Positions 49,801 to 57,623 of a stretch of 64,000 bases of DNA are shown piece by piece. This stretch comes from Muribaculaceae bacterium (GTDB lineage Bacteria > Bacteroidota > Bacteroidia > Bacteroidales > Muribaculaceae), in assembly GCA_017964485.1 (NCBI GenBank), contig JAGCRW010000038.1, positions 37,681 through 101,680 on the forward strand, read 5' to 3'. Both the position numbers and the translations under genes were made by a program. The notes beneath the pieces were generated by a model. That model worked only from the letters and a program-made list of their open reading frames with translations. It was not told the DNA's origin and did no database searches. How positions within the stretch are numbered: position 1 is the first letter of the stretch; every line of letters begins with the position of its first letter.

Positions 49801-51812
49801 GTAGCAATAAGATTTATAGTGCTATTTTTAAGGATATCAACAGATGTTTGGTTCAGACTTACCGAACTAACAGGTATTACAACATTAACCTCACATGTGG
49901 TACTTAGATTTGAATTGTCTGTTGTATATGCAGAAATAGTCGTTGAACCTATATTCTTTGCAATAACATTGCCATTTTCGTCAACAGAAGCAACATTAGT
50001 ATTACTAGACACCCACCTTAATGTATTATTATATGCAGTGGACGGCAATACAGTGGCAACAAGAGTTGCCGTTTGCCCACAAAATAAACTAAGTTGTGCC
50101 ATATTTAAACTAACTGAAGACACAAAAGGTTTTATGTTTGAAAAAGACTTCCATTGTTCAGCATTTTTATATAGACTAATTGCATCATTAGGAACAATCA
50201 AAATACAACTTGTATGATTGACATAACGAAAAACAAGAGTACCTAAAGTTACATTATTAGGATTCTCTATTTTAGAATATATATTCATCAAACCAGTACA
50301 ACCTTCAAAAGCGTAATCATAAATCTGGTTGACTGATTCAGGAATAACAACAGATTCCAAGTTTCGACAATAAGCAAAACTGTAAGAAGATATTTTTTTT
50401 AAAGAATTAGGTAAAACAAGATTAATCAAGCTTCCGCAATTATAAAAAGCATAATTTCCAATAATCCTTAAAGATGAGCCAATTATTATATCATCAAAAT
50501 GGCATTGGTAGAATGCATAATTACCAATACTAGTAACTGAATTTCCGATACTTAAAACTCCTGACAAACTGAGAAGATTATAGAATGCATAATCGCCAAT
50601 TGAAGTAACTGAATTAGGAATAATCAAATCTCCAGTTATATTATTACAATTATAAAATGCATAAGCATTTATTTGAGTGACAGAATTAGGGATAGTCAAA
50701 GATTCTAAGTTTTTACAATTATAGAAGGCTCTGCTTCCTATCAATTCAACAGAATTGCCCAAATGGACTGAAGTCAGATCTGAACAACCTAAGAATGCAT
50801 TCTCGCCAATCGAGATTACTGAGTTTCCTATTGTTACCGAGGTCAAACCTATGCAACCAGAAAAAGCATCCTTTTTAATTGATGTAACTGAATTTGGAAT
50901 AGTCACCGAGGTAAAACCAGAGAAGCCAGAAAAAGCATAAGATTTAATAACTTCAACAAAGTTAGGAATTACAAGATTTACTACTTTGTTTCCGTTCAAA
51001 TAAAAACTTTGTGCTTGACTCAATGGATTAGCTGACTGATCTGCAAAATTAATATTACACCATGCATTAAGATCACTGATATATACAGAGCTCATTTCAT
51101 TACAAACTGCAAAAGCATTGCTGCCTATATCAGTTATCGAATTTGGAATAGTTATCGATGTTAAGTTGGCGCATCCCTCAAATGTATGACTTCCTATGGA
51201 TGTAATCGAATTTGTAATAGTCACAGAGGTTAAGCTTGTACCAGAGAATGCATAATCGCCAATCGAGGTAATAGAATTATGAAGGTTTACAGAGGTCAAA
51301 CCTGTGCAACCATAGAAAGCATAATTCTTAATAGCAGAAATCGAATTAGGTATTTCAAGATTTGTGACTTGACTGCCATTAATGTATAGATTGTGTGCCT
51401 GAAATAATGGATTTGAGCCATAACCACTAAAATTAATATTACACCAAGCAGCAAGGTCGCTGATATTCACTCTTGTCAGGCCAGTGCAATAATCGAAAAC
51501 ATCAGAGTCAATAGTTGTCACCGAGTTGGGGATGGTCACCGAGGTCAAACCTGTGCAACCATAGAAAGCAAACTTGCCAATCGAAGTCACCGAGTAAGTA
51601 GTTCCGTTGTAAGTCACAGTCTCTGGAATGTTAAGAGCACCATTTAGATTTGAATATCTTGGAGATGATGTTCTCTCATAAGTAACTGTTACACTAGTTC
51701 CATCATCATTTTTGTTATAGCATATGCCGCTAACCTTAAAGTCATAGGCATTGGCTTTTTGCCATCCCAAAGCAATAAGCACAAACAACAATATTACTTT
51801 TAAATATCTCAT
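46839..51812 (-). CDS. Giant surface protein: BspA-like LRRs, eight BIG2 domains, cohesin-like and dockerin modules (1657 aa)
   Basis: The signal peptide is residues 1-22. Residues ~45-565 are BspA/TpLRR-type leucine-rich repeats (SVTIPNSVTSIGDYAFYGC pattern, over 15 copies), known in adhesins of oral and gut Bacteroidales. About eight BIG2 immunoglobulin-like domains follow (about 580-1245, each about 83 residues, TVSSNTNVATVDQNG-like core). After them come a cohesin-like domain, a dockerin-like segment (DADADAKVDIAD near residue 1390) and a second cohesin-like domain. The end (TSIDDIGYSYDKLSVYGKG to FKVRL) resembles a type 9 secretion C-terminal domain. The likely role is a surface adhesin or scaffold; targets are unknown. 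Confidence 0.9.
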   Translation of the reverse strand: MRYLKVILLFVLIALGWQKANAYDFKVSGICYNKNDDGTSVTVTYERTSSPRYSNLNGALNIPETVTYNGTTYSVTSIGKFAFYGCTGLTSVTIPNSVTTIDSDVFDYCTGLTRVNISDLAAWCNINFSGYGSNPLFQAHNLYINGSQVTNLEIPNSISAIKNYAFYGCTGLTSVNLHNSITSIGDYAFSGTSLTSVTITNSITSIGSHTFEGCANLTSITIPNSITDIGSNAFAVCNEMSSVYISDLNAWCNINFADQSANPLSQAQSFYLNGNKVVNLVIPNFVEVIKSYAFSGFSGFTSVTIPNSVTSIKKDAFSGCIGLTSVTIGNSVISIGENAFLGCSDLTSVHLGNSVELIGSRAFYNCKNLESLTIPNSVTQINAYAFYNCNNITGDLIIPNSVTSIGDYAFYNLLSLSGVLSIGNSVTSIGNYAFYQCHFDDIIIGSSLRIIGNYAFYNCGSLINLVLPNSLKKISSYSFAYCRNLESVVIPESVNQIYDYAFEGCTGLMNIYSKIENPNNVTLGTLVFRYVNHTSCILIVPNDAISLYKNAEQWKSFSNIKPFVSSVSLNMAQLSLFCGQTATLVATVLPSTAYNNTLRWVSSNTNVASVDENGNVIAKNIGSTTISAYTTDNSNLSTTCEVNVVIPVSSVSLNQTSVDILKNSTINLIATVLPENAYNKTLSWKSNKTNVATVDQNGKVIAKAVGTATITATTTDGTNLSASCEIHVYNVATSITLNETQTTLNVGESETLTATISPSNTLAHQFPIQWTSSNNNVATVDSTGKITAIRNGTAIITASTTDGSNLSATCQVTVRTLATSIALDRSQIIMYKNDFDALTATILPETTSNKNVSWASSNNSIVSVDNAGNINAKATGIATITATTTDGTNLSASCQVQVYNRVSSVTLNYTSLVLEKGQHKIISATIYPSNAYNKNLLWSSSNPAVAEVVDTMGIAGVVTAKSVGNAIISATTTDGSNITATCNVEVIVYANAVNLNKHETSIYAGGTEQLTAQVLPEDADDKNVTWRSSNSNIASVSSNGLVTANKVGTALIIATCNEISDTCVVNVNGITNITLNKTETSIYAGGTEQLNANFTPSDVINRVLTWTSSNTNVATVNQNGLVTANKVGNATITATATDGSEVSASCVVNVNGITSIYLNKSTTSIYIGESENLTATIIPSDVINKTLIWSSSNINIATVDQNGTVTAMTVGTAIITATTTDGTNLSASCEVTVLPFYDLYPTTTEITHIRGQSNFSIVIPFWMSNKTAISGLQFDITLPTGVSFATVDDYPDVWLDPTRKARNHSVDVNLISGSKYRVLVSSPTNNTFKGNEGVVLYMRFNIDRLHPVGTYYINTSNVIFVEPDETQHFIYNKSVKINYKYLLGDADADAKVDIADYTVTALYILNRPTEVFYSDAANVSGNNGINVTDLVGITNISLGIRPYEYRPAPAVTMDNDTQESMPSLNASMEGDNIVALSIENDTPLAGIQLDLQLPQGMALADATLEGRAAEYQLGTNTLADGSVRLLISSFDDKDIEAGNDAVIKLVLEGNNVNNEMLYITGVQAASRDLRSFELNDITMPVGTTSIDDIGYSYDKLSVYGKGNTIVVNSPSAMLIQVVHVNGMVIPVEIKPGHNTIDVGGHGVYIIRVGNSAFKVRL

Positions 51813-51870
51813 AATTGAATAATTTTTAAATTGTTAGACTTATTTCTTCTTTAACCATCACCTTTTTTCT

Positions 51871-52110
51871 TCAACTCCTCAATAAATCAGGCAAGTCGCT
51901 TTCAAAGAAAGCATCATTGAAGTAGACATTCTTACTTTTGATGTAAAGAGATTCATGAGGTAGTCTTGAAAGAATACTTTGTACTCTAATCCTCAGGTTA
52001 TCAATCATTCCCTGATTGGAAAGACATAATGCTTCATTGTATTCCATCAATGCCTTTTCAAGCAAATTTATGGTTTCTTGTAAATTGAAATCTCTCATTA
52101 TTTTCATCAT
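51871..52110 (-). CDS. Small helical unknown protein (79 aa)
   Basis: A 79-residue protein, mostly alpha-helical, with LQETINLLEKALMEYNEALC and MIDNLRIRVQSILSRLP. Without membrane or signal features. It lies 58 bases upstream of the giant surface protein gene on the same strand. Function is not recognised. Confidence 0.55.
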   Translation of the reverse strand: MMKIMRDFNLQETINLLEKALMEYNEALCLSNQGMIDNLRIRVQSILSRLPHESLYIKSKNVYFNDAFFESDLPDLLRS

Positions 52111-52149
52111 TTAATTAAACATATAAATAATCTTTTATTAATTTAAGAG

Positions 52150-52713
52150 TTATAGTTCTTGCTTCTTTTTGTAATAGAAGTCAAGAGCTTTATCATCAAT
52201 CTCATTTAGGTCTATATGATAGTCAGAAAGAACTTTTTTTACTTTTTTGTAAAGAGGCATTAATGCTCTTGCCTTTGACTCAAGTTCATTAATTCTGTTT
52301 TTTTCTTTTTCAGCATCACGAGGTTCATTACTGTTTAATGGCTGAAATACCCAATTTTGAGTTGATGTTTGCGTATAATTCAACAAACCAAACTCAAACA
52401 ATCTAGTAATAAATTTCTCAATTTCAGTTCTTTCCTTTCCATCATATTGAAAAGTGTTCAAATCTACTGTTCCTATTCCTTGCCACAAAACATCACTGAT
52501 GGTATCTGGATGATCGAAAAAACTATCAATAGAACTAATCGAGAGGATACTGAAAAGATTTTCAAGTTCTTTTTTGTTCCATTGGTATCGTCTTTCAGCA
52601 TTTATAACTTTCAATATGTCCTTCCCCTTAAAATACAAGGCTACTGTAAATACGCATGTAACCAAAGAAATAATGATCTCTATTATATTCATGCAAAAAG
52701 AACAATCTTTCAT
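52150..52713 (-). CDS. Membrane-anchored unknown protein (187 aa)
   Basis: An N-terminal TM helix (about residues 8-28, NIIEIIISLVTCVFTVALYF) is followed by a cytoplasmic helical domain (about 30-187), with a charged coiled-coil-like end (EKEKNRINELESKARALMPLYKKVKKVL). Three Cys lie near the start. It is a middle gene in a set of three small genes on the minus strand with low GC. No family recognised. Confidence 0.6.
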   Translation of the reverse strand: MKDCSFCMNIIEIIISLVTCVFTVALYFKGKDILKVINAERRYQWNKKELENLFSILSISSIDSFFDHPDTISDVLWQGIGTVDLNTFQYDGKERTEIEKFITRLFEFGLLNYTQTSTQNWVFQPLNSNEPRDAEKEKNRINELESKARALMPLYKKVKKVLSDYHIDLNEIDDKALDFYYKKKQEL

Positions 52714-52754
52714 AGTTGTATCGTTTTATGTATTAGCTTTTTGAAGGTCATTAT

Positions 52755-53030
52755 TTATGTCTTTACAAACTGAAAGTGCTTGTTTGCTGCATCCTGACGA
52801 TTAGATATTATAAAAACATCTATTATTCTTGCCTGATTTAAAGTATTATTATCTATAATAAATTCAAACTGTACATTGGCATTAGTGTTTATTAAATTCT
52901 TAATACTATCTATGTGTCTTTGTGAAGTCCAGCCGTATTTCCCCTTGCTAAGTGCCCAATCACTAGAATCAAGAAGATACATAAAATCGTTATAATCAAT
53001 ACAGAACTTGCCATCAATTAATTGTACCAT
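52755..53030 (-). CDS. Small unknown protein (91 aa)
   Basis: A 91-residue protein with KFCIDYNDFMYLLDSSDWAL near residues 8-27 and QFEFIIDNNTLNQARIIDVF near 54-73. It is AT-rich, with no signal peptide or motif. It is the first gene of the three-gene set upstream of the giant surface protein, with a -33/-7 promoter match 150 bases upstream. Confidence 0.55.
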   Translation of the reverse strand: MVQLIDGKFCIDYNDFMYLLDSSDWALSKGKYGWTSQRHIDSIKNLINTNANVQFEFIIDNNTLNQARIIDVFIISNRQDAANKHFQFVKT

Positions 53031-53180
53031 TATTTATATAGCCTTTTTAGTCTCCCGAAAAAGTAGTTAATGGTTAGTATAAAAAGATAGCGCGGAGACT
53101 AGTTTTGATTTACCAGATTAAGATAACGCAAAAAACGCTTTCTTATATTTCTTGCATTAATTGCCTCAGCAATCAATTTG

Positions 53181-53211
53181 CAAAGATAACATATTAATAA
53201 TTATTATGCAA
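53181..53211 (-). promoter_or_regulatory. Promoter upstream of the three small genes
   Basis: On the minus strand TTG (53209-53211), a 20-base spacer and TATCTTTG (53181-53188) match the Bacteroidetes promoter. The 53031-53382 gap also holds the serS terminator; I see no gene in it. Confidence 0.65.
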
Positions 53212-53291
53212 TAAAAATAAGACAAAAGCGAAATTTCTATCTATTTTGTTCTATATAAGGGGAAAAGGGGGGCGTGAGATGTCAAATAAAA

Positions 53292-53322
53292 AAATATCCC
53301 ACTGATATTCAGTGAGATATTT
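53292..53322 (-). terminator. Rho-independent terminator of serS
   Basis: The arms 53292-53305 and 53309-53322 form a 14-pair stem with one mismatch and a 3-base loop. On the minus strand a run of T follows. It lies 61 bases beyond the serS stop. Confidence 0.85.
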
Positions 53323-53382
53323 GCTTTTAGTCGGGCACCTGATGTCCCTGAGTTAAAGTGTTTTTTATGTTTGAGATGCTAA

Positions 53383-54654
53383 TTAGTCAATAATCTCAAA
53401 CCCTGTGTAGCGTTGCAATGCCTTAGGAATGCGGATGCCTTCGGGTGTCTGATTGTTCTCGAGCAGTGCAGCGACGATGCGGGGCAATGCCAGTGCCGAG
53501 CCGTTGAGGGTGTGGCACAGGTGAGTCTTCTTGTCATCGCCACGGTAGCGGCACTTCAGGCGGTTGGCCTGATAGGTCTCGAAATTAGATACCGAACTTA
53601 CCTCGAGCCAGCGCTTTTGGGCTGCGCTCCACACCTCGAAATCGAAGGTGATGGCGCTGGTGAAACTCATGTCGCCACCACAGAGCCTGAGTATGTGCCA
53701 TGGCAGCTCAAGTTTCTCGAGCAACCCTTGAACATGGTCTTTCATCTCCTCGAGGGCGGCATAGCTGTCCTCGGGACGCTCTATGCGAACTATCTCCACC
53801 TTGTCGAACTGATGCAGGCGGTTAAGGCCTCGCACGTCCTTGCCATAAGAGCCAGCCTCGCGGCGGAAGCATGCACTGTAGGCGCAGTTCTTCTTGGGGA
53901 GGTCTTCTTGATTGATAATCACGTCACGGTAGATATTGGTAACAGGCACCTCGGCGGTGGGGATAAGATAGAAGTTATCTATCTGGCAGTGATACATTTG
54001 TCCTTCCTTGTCGGGCAATTGGCCAGTGCCTAGGCCCGATGCCTCATTAACAACCAAAGGAGGCTCTATCTCCAAATAACCTGCCTTGCCAGCCTCGTCG
54101 AGGAAGAACTGGATGAGGGCGCGCTGCAACTTGGCACCCTTGCCCACGTACACGGGGAAGCCGGCGCCAGTGATTTTCACGCCCAGGTCAAAGTCGATAA
54201 GGTTGTATTTCTTGGCGAGTTCCCAGTGTGGCAGAGCATCCTCGCCGAGATGTGGCTCGGGACCACCAGTCTTCTCCACCACGTTGTCCTCGGCGGTGCG
54301 GCCCTCGGGCACTCCCTCATAAGGCATATTGGGGATTGTGAGCAATATCTCGGTTATCTCATTGGCAGCAGCGGTCATCGTGTCGTCAATCTCTTTGTTG
54401 GTGGCCTTGAGCTGTGCCACAGCGGCCTTGGCCTGCTCGGCCTCGTCGCGCTTGCCTTGCTTCATGAGGGCGCCAATCTGCGCAGCCATCTTGTTGAGTT
54501 GTGATGCGTTGTCGTCGCGCTGCTTCTGCGCGGCACGGCGCTGCTTGTCGAGTTCTACAATTCTCATTATTGGCTCTCGGGCATCAAAATGCTTTACTGC
54601 AAGCCTATTGATAACATGCTCGGGATTCTCGTTGATTACTGGTAATTGTAACAT
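53383..54654 (-). CDS. serS: Seryl-tRNA synthetase
   Basis: The protein charges tRNA-Ser with serine. It has 423 residues with an N-terminal coiled-coil arm (about 30-110) and a class II catalytic core. Motif 2 is CFRREAGSYGKDVRGLNRLHQFDKVE (about residues 265-290; only the motif is given) and motif 3 is LNGSALALPRIVAALLEN (about 382-399), with IPTAEVPVTN near 230-239. All standard features are present. It is the last gene before the intergenic region at 53031-53382 and lies downstream of ftsZ. Confidence 0.97.
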   Translation of the reverse strand: MLQLPVINENPEHVINRLAVKHFDAREPIMRIVELDKQRRAAQKQRDDNASQLNKMAAQIGALMKQGKRDEAEQAKAAVAQLKATNKEIDDTMTAAANEITEILLTIPNMPYEGVPEGRTAEDNVVEKTGGPEPHLGEDALPHWELAKKYNLIDFDLGVKITGAGFPVYVGKGAKLQRALIQFFLDEAGKAGYLEIEPPLVVNEASGLGTGQLPDKEGQMYHCQIDNFYLIPTAEVPVTNIYRDVIINQEDLPKKNCAYSACFRREAGSYGKDVRGLNRLHQFDKVEIVRIERPEDSYAALEEMKDHVQGLLEKLELPWHILRLCGGDMSFTSAITFDFEVWSAAQKRWLEVSSVSNFETYQANRLKCRYRGDDKKTHLCHTLNGSALALPRIVAALLENNQTPEGIRIPKALQRYTGFEIID

Positions 54655-54679
54655 AATTATTTATAGTTCTTAGTTTTTT

Positions 54680-54719
54680 CTAGAACTTCTAGAGTTTCTA
54701 GATGTCCTAGATTTTCTAG
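54680..54719. repeat. CTAG array with exact 9-bp period (five units)
   Basis: CTAG occurs at 54680, 54689, 54698, 54707 and 54716, always nine bases apart, in the 83-base gap between ftsZ and serS. The same motif spacing occurs after deoC (22407-22437). Confidence 0.9.
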
Positions 54720-54737
54720 TACTTGATACTTAGTATA

Positions 54738-56162
54738 TTAGTCGCCGAACGATATCGTTCCTGTTGTGCTGCCTTTTTTCTTGGCGATTGGTGACGCGGG
54801 TTTGGTGGGAGTGGGCTTGGATGGCGCGCTCTGCAACTCGCGGAACACGTTTTTCACCTGCTGATCGCGCTTGAAGGCTGGGTTCTTCTCAAGCAGGTCA
54901 ACTATCTCGTCGTTGTCGATGTCCTCAGGACGCAGCACGATATATTGCGCCATAGCTCGCTCCAGGTCGAGGTCGTTGAACTTGTCGCCATACTCCTGCT
55001 CGATGCGGCTGGAAGCCGACACAGTCTTCTGTTCGCCCTTCTGTTCGCCCTCGGCTAATGCCGTTTCGGCGTCGAGCGATACATTGAAGCCCGATGCGAG
55101 CATGGTAATCTTTATCTTGTCGCCAAGCGTGTCATCATAGGCGACACCCCAAATCATGTCGTGGTCGAGGGTGAACTGCGTCATGAAGTTCTTCATCTCA
55201 TCAATCTCGCTCATCTTGAATTCATCCTTAGCAGTGCGAGAATAGTAGATATTCATCAAGATGCGCTGCGAGCCATAGATGTCGCGGTTCTTGAGCAGTG
55301 GTGAGTTGAGAGCGTCTTGAATGGCCTTGGTCACACGCTGCTCGCCCTCGCCGTAACCTGAACTTATGATTGCCACACCGCCCTCACGCAAGGTGGTGTT
55401 AACATCGTTGAAGTCGAGGTTGATGTAGCCGTCAACGTTTATCATGTCGCTGATGCTGCGGGCTGCTACCGACAGAGTGTCGTCGGCCTTGCCAAAGGCG
55501 TTCATGAAGTTAAGGTCGGGATAAATCTCGCTCAAACGCTCATTGTTGATGATGAGCAGAGCATCGACATATTTCTGCATCTCGTCGGCACCACTAAGCG
55601 CCTTGATAATTTTCTTCTTACCCTCAAAGAGGAAGGGGATGGTGACGATACCAATTGTGAGCACACCCTTCTCACGGGCTATGCGAGCCACCACAGGAGC
55701 AGCGCCAGTTCCGGTGCCGCCACCCATACCAGCGGTGATGAACACCATCTTGGTCTCATCGTCGAAGAGGGAGGCTATATCGGCCTCGCTTTCCTCGGCG
55801 GCCTTCTTGGCCAGCTCGGGCTTGTTGCCAGCTCCCAGTCCAAAGGTTGTGTTAGGGCCTATGAGCACACGATTGGGCACCGGTGAGTTGTTCAGTGCCT
55901 GTCGGTCGGTGTTCATCACTACAAACGACACGCCACTGATGTTCTGTTTATACATGTGGTTGATGGCATTGTTGCCACCGCCACCAATTCCTATCACCTT
56001 AATCAAGCAAGGCTCTTTCTTCCCGTCGGGAGTCTCGCGGTTGCCAAACCCTGGGTCGGCGTCTATCTCTCCAAAGATGTCTTTTTGCTCGGGCATCAGT
56101 GGTATCTTGTTCTCGCCAGCTTTCATGTTGCCTGCCATGCCGTCTTTAACGTTGTCTTCCAT
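54738..56162 (-). CDS. ftsZ: Cell division protein FtsZ
   Basis: The tubulin-like GTPase that forms the division ring. It has 474 residues. An N-terminal extension of about 50 residues precedes the GTPase core, which carries IGIGGGGNNAINHM (about residues 56-69) and the tubulin signature GGGTGTGAAPVVA (about 148-160). The C-terminal linker, near 390-474, has a conserved DIDNDEIVDLLEKNPAF block and ends SFGD. It is the last gene of the division and cell-wall cluster and follows ftsA by 64 bases. Confidence 0.97.
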   Translation of the reverse strand: MEDNVKDGMAGNMKAGENKIPLMPEQKDIFGEIDADPGFGNRETPDGKKEPCLIKVIGIGGGGNNAINHMYKQNISGVSFVVMNTDRQALNNSPVPNRVLIGPNTTFGLGAGNKPELAKKAAEESEADIASLFDDETKMVFITAGMGGGTGTGAAPVVARIAREKGVLTIGIVTIPFLFEGKKKIIKALSGADEMQKYVDALLIINNERLSEIYPDLNFMNAFGKADDTLSVAARSISDMINVDGYINLDFNDVNTTLREGGVAIISSGYGEGEQRVTKAIQDALNSPLLKNRDIYGSQRILMNIYYSRTAKDEFKMSEIDEMKNFMTQFTLDHDMIWGVAYDDTLGDKIKITMLASGFNVSLDAETALAEGEQKGEQKTVSASSRIEQEYGDKFNDLDLERAMAQYIVLRPEDIDNDEIVDLLEKNPAFKRDQQVKNVFRELQSAPSKPTPTKPASPIAKKKGSTTGTISFGD

Positions 56163-56226
56163 ATATCTTGATGTTGTTTACTAGTGAAAAAAATCTTTTG
56201 ATGAATTTGCCTGGTGGAGTTATGGA

Positions 56227-57597
56227 TTATTCGTCGTCTTCGGGTTCGTTCATCAATTTCTCCATCTTGTTGCGAGCCTTCTCGAGCCACGATAACCCTC
56301 TGCGACGCTTGGGCTCGGGGCGCTCATCGGCCTCAGGGCGAGAGGGCTTACTCTGGCGTGGCTCCTCCTCGCGGAAGCGTTTATAACCATAGTCGATTTC
56401 GTCATTACCGCGATTGCCATAGTCGGGAGCCACATAGTCTTCATCAGTGTTGCCGTAGGTGTTAAGGCGTACACACGACTGGTTATAGGGCAAATTCTGT
56501 GCCGCATTCGAGAGCAGCGAGAAGAGCTGCACATACTCGGCGCGGTTGATATTATGGTCAAGGATATTGAGATTCTTGGGATGAGTGCCCAAGCGCACCT
56601 TAAGCTTTATCGAGTCTTCAATGCTGCGGGCGATGCCTTGAAGTTGGGCGCCACCACCTATCAGCACTATATTGTGCAAGTCAACGATCTTCACACCAGC
56701 GTAGGAAATCTGCTGCTTGATGTTGGCGATAATCTCGCCTGTGCGGGCAACGATATAGTTGGCAGCATCGGTAGAGTTCACGCCTTCTATCGAGACGTGG
56801 TCCACGTTCTTGTCGAGCGGGTTGCTGATGTTCTTCTTCACACGCTCAGCAGTGTCTTCCAGCACGTTGAGGCCCACTGTGATGTCGCGGGTAATGTTGC
56901 GACCACCCAGAGGCAAAGTGGTGAGATACACCAGCGAGCCGTCTTTGTAGATCGACACTGTGGTAGTCTCGGCACCCAAGTCAACGAGCATGCAGCCCAG
57001 TGACTTCTCAGAGGACTCTAATATCTCATCGGCAACTACAAGCGGAGTAACAAGATACTCACGCACTCGTGTAGAACCAGTCATTACGCGGTCGAGGTTG
57101 AGTTTCAAGTTGGGCCTGGCAACTATCAGGTTGAGCTTGATGTTGATGTTGGAGCCAAACTGACCGCTCGGACTCTTGGTCTCGTTCTTGTCAACATAGT
57201 AGGTGCGTGGCACCACCTTGATAGTCTCATAATTCTTGATGGGGTCGCGACCTGCCTCGGCCACGATGCGATCAAGAACTTCGTCGGTAATGGGCACGGT
57301 AGCGTCAAGGGTGTGGTTAACCTCAGTGGGCTCGCTATGTAGTGAGCGTCCGCTAAATCCCACATACACCTCATCGATAGTGCCATCGATGCGGTTTTCC
57401 AGTTTCCTGATGATGCTGTTGATGCATCCTTTAGTGTTTTCCACGTTCTGCACGCATCCATGCCTAACGCTGTTGATGAGTTTCTCCACTTCGAGATGAT
57501 TGACTTGCACATAACCGGCATTGGTCTTCTCAGCTATGGCGCCCACAATCTTCGAACTGCCAATCTCTAAAGCTGCTATGTATTGTGACTTGCTCAT
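56227..57597 (-). CDS. ftsA: Cell division protein FtsA
   Basis: An actin-like ATPase that tethers FtsZ to the membrane. It has 456 residues. The actin fold includes ALEIGSSKIVGAIAE (about residues 9-23), VDLGAETTTVSIYKDG (about 206-221) and VLIGGGAQLQGI (about 316-327). Its C-terminal tail (GLSWLEKARNKMEKLMNEPEDD, about 434-455; shortened) is amphipathic and is a candidate membrane-binding helix, as usual. It lies 26 bases downstream of ftsQ. Confidence 0.95.
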   Translation of the reverse strand: MSKSQYIAALEIGSSKIVGAIAEKTNAGYVQVNHLEVEKLINSVRHGCVQNVENTKGCINSIIRKLENRIDGTIDEVYVGFSGRSLHSEPTEVNHTLDATVPITDEVLDRIVAEAGRDPIKNYETIKVVPRTYYVDKNETKSPSGQFGSNINIKLNLIVARPNLKLNLDRVMTGSTRVREYLVTPLVVADEILESSEKSLGCMLVDLGAETTTVSIYKDGSLVYLTTLPLGGRNITRDITVGLNVLEDTAERVKKNISNPLDKNVDHVSIEGVNSTDAANYIVARTGEIIANIKQQISYAGVKIVDLHNIVLIGGGAQLQGIARSIEDSIKLKVRLGTHPKNLNILDHNINRAEYVQLFSLLSNAAQNLPYNQSCVRLNTYGNTDEDYVAPDYGNRGNDEIDYGYKRFREEEPRQSKPSRPEADERPEPKRRRGLSWLEKARNKMEKLMNEPEDDE

Positions 57598-57623
57598 GAG
57601 TGTGTATATATGTTTTATGTGTT

